A stretch of DNA of 64,000 nucleotides, taken from the NCBI RefSeq assembly GCF_000003815.2, contig NC_049993.1:2532477-2596476 (forward strand), in the 5' to 3' direction. A model generated the notes under the pieces. That model saw nothing but the letters and a program-made list of their open reading frames with translations. It had not been told where the DNA came from and made no database searches. The DNA is from Branchiostoma floridae. Lineage: Eukaryota > Chordata > Leptocardii > Amphioxiformes > Branchiostomatidae. Of the stretch, positions 63,801 through 64,000 are shown in pieces (position 1 is the first letter of the stretch; each line of letters starts with the position of its first letter). A program made the translations under genes and the position numbers.

Positions 63801-64000
63801 CATCTCCAAGCAGACCTTGCGTGGCATAAGACGGTATTATAAGCTGGGGAAGGAATTTAGCCGGCAGAGGAGTTAAGGTGTATGACGCAGTAGATAAAAT
63901 AGTACGTTTAAAACTGTTGAAGGATCGGTAAATAGCCTTATTTGAGAGGCAGCCAGATATAACCTGTGATGCGTGGTCAAAGAAGGTGCCGACTTTGAGA

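Larger units (their letters stand above)
60001..64000. other. CYP4 intron 3 (open at window end), repeat-filled
   Basis: No further P450 exon found. Copies of the octamer-bearing family: minus at about 60130-60690 and 62930-63800, plus at about 60880-61310 and 62060-62270. 61320-62050 is AT-rich with nothing recognised. Confidence 0.5.

Overview
This is eukaryotic (metazoan) DNA: genes are split by GT-AG introns, and most of the sequence is transposon-derived. The gene families, tRNA-derived SINE, APE-type LINEs, mariner/Harbinger/piggyBac-like relics and dense tandem repeats fit an invertebrate chordate such as a lancelet (Branchiostoma). That assignment is inference; no species marker was checked. 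There are three N gaps (13287-13386, 50000-50099, 57838-58113).

Three host genes can be assembled by hand. (1) Plus strand, 10437-25354: a 13-exon gene whose exons join into one frame of about 1,099 codons. It encodes an N-terminal death-effector-like domain, a dynamin-like GTPase (P-loop, DTPG, NKWD), a long helical part with a hydrophobic segment, and a C-terminal kinase fold that has lost key catalytic residues. The order recalls DSTYK-like proteins. (2) Minus strand, about 50750-42422: a galactose-3-O-sulfotransferase (Gal3ST) family gene with clear PAPS-binding exons and a candidate signal-anchor first exon. (3) Plus strand from 58504: the first three exons of a CYP4-like cytochrome P450; the rest lies beyond the window.

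Layout. 1-10400 is repeat-dominated: a TIR element, a dispersed family carrying paired octamer motifs, a Z-DNA-prone TG tract, and a roughly 5.3 kb structure (about 4421-9690) whose two ends are mirror-image arrays of a palindromic 69-70 bp repeat, with a Harbinger-like MITE inside. 10437-25354 is gene 1; its sixth exon lies beyond an intron holding two tandem copies of a repetitive element, one split by a LINE. 25355-27219 is 3' flank with a LINE tail. 27220-36307 is a nested stack: a cadherin-repeat-like remnant is split by an 8.6 kb long-TIR DNA element (10-bp target duplication), which holds an APE-type LINE, whose ORF1 is split by a 458-bp miniature LTR element (TRIM) with tRNA-like boxes in its LTRs. 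36343-41355 is another TIR-bounded block made mostly of tandem repeats. 42422-50750 is gene 2, with a mariner relic and foldback elements in its introns. 50751-58500 holds foldbacks, a piggyBac-like MITE inside an old LINE fragment, and dispersed repeats. 58504-64000 is gene 3 with a SINE (12-bp target duplication) in its first intron and repeats in its open third intron.

The three genes show no sign of acting together. Gene 1 probably acts in death-domain-type or innate signalling at membranes, gene 2 in Golgi glycan sulfation, gene 3 in ER lipid or xenobiotic oxidation; these are family-level inferences. The most unusual items are the domain combination and degenerate kinase of gene 1, the tRNA-box TRIM, the LINE ORF1 that combined a J-domain-like N-terminus with an SGNH hydrolase, and the mirrored palindromic arrays.
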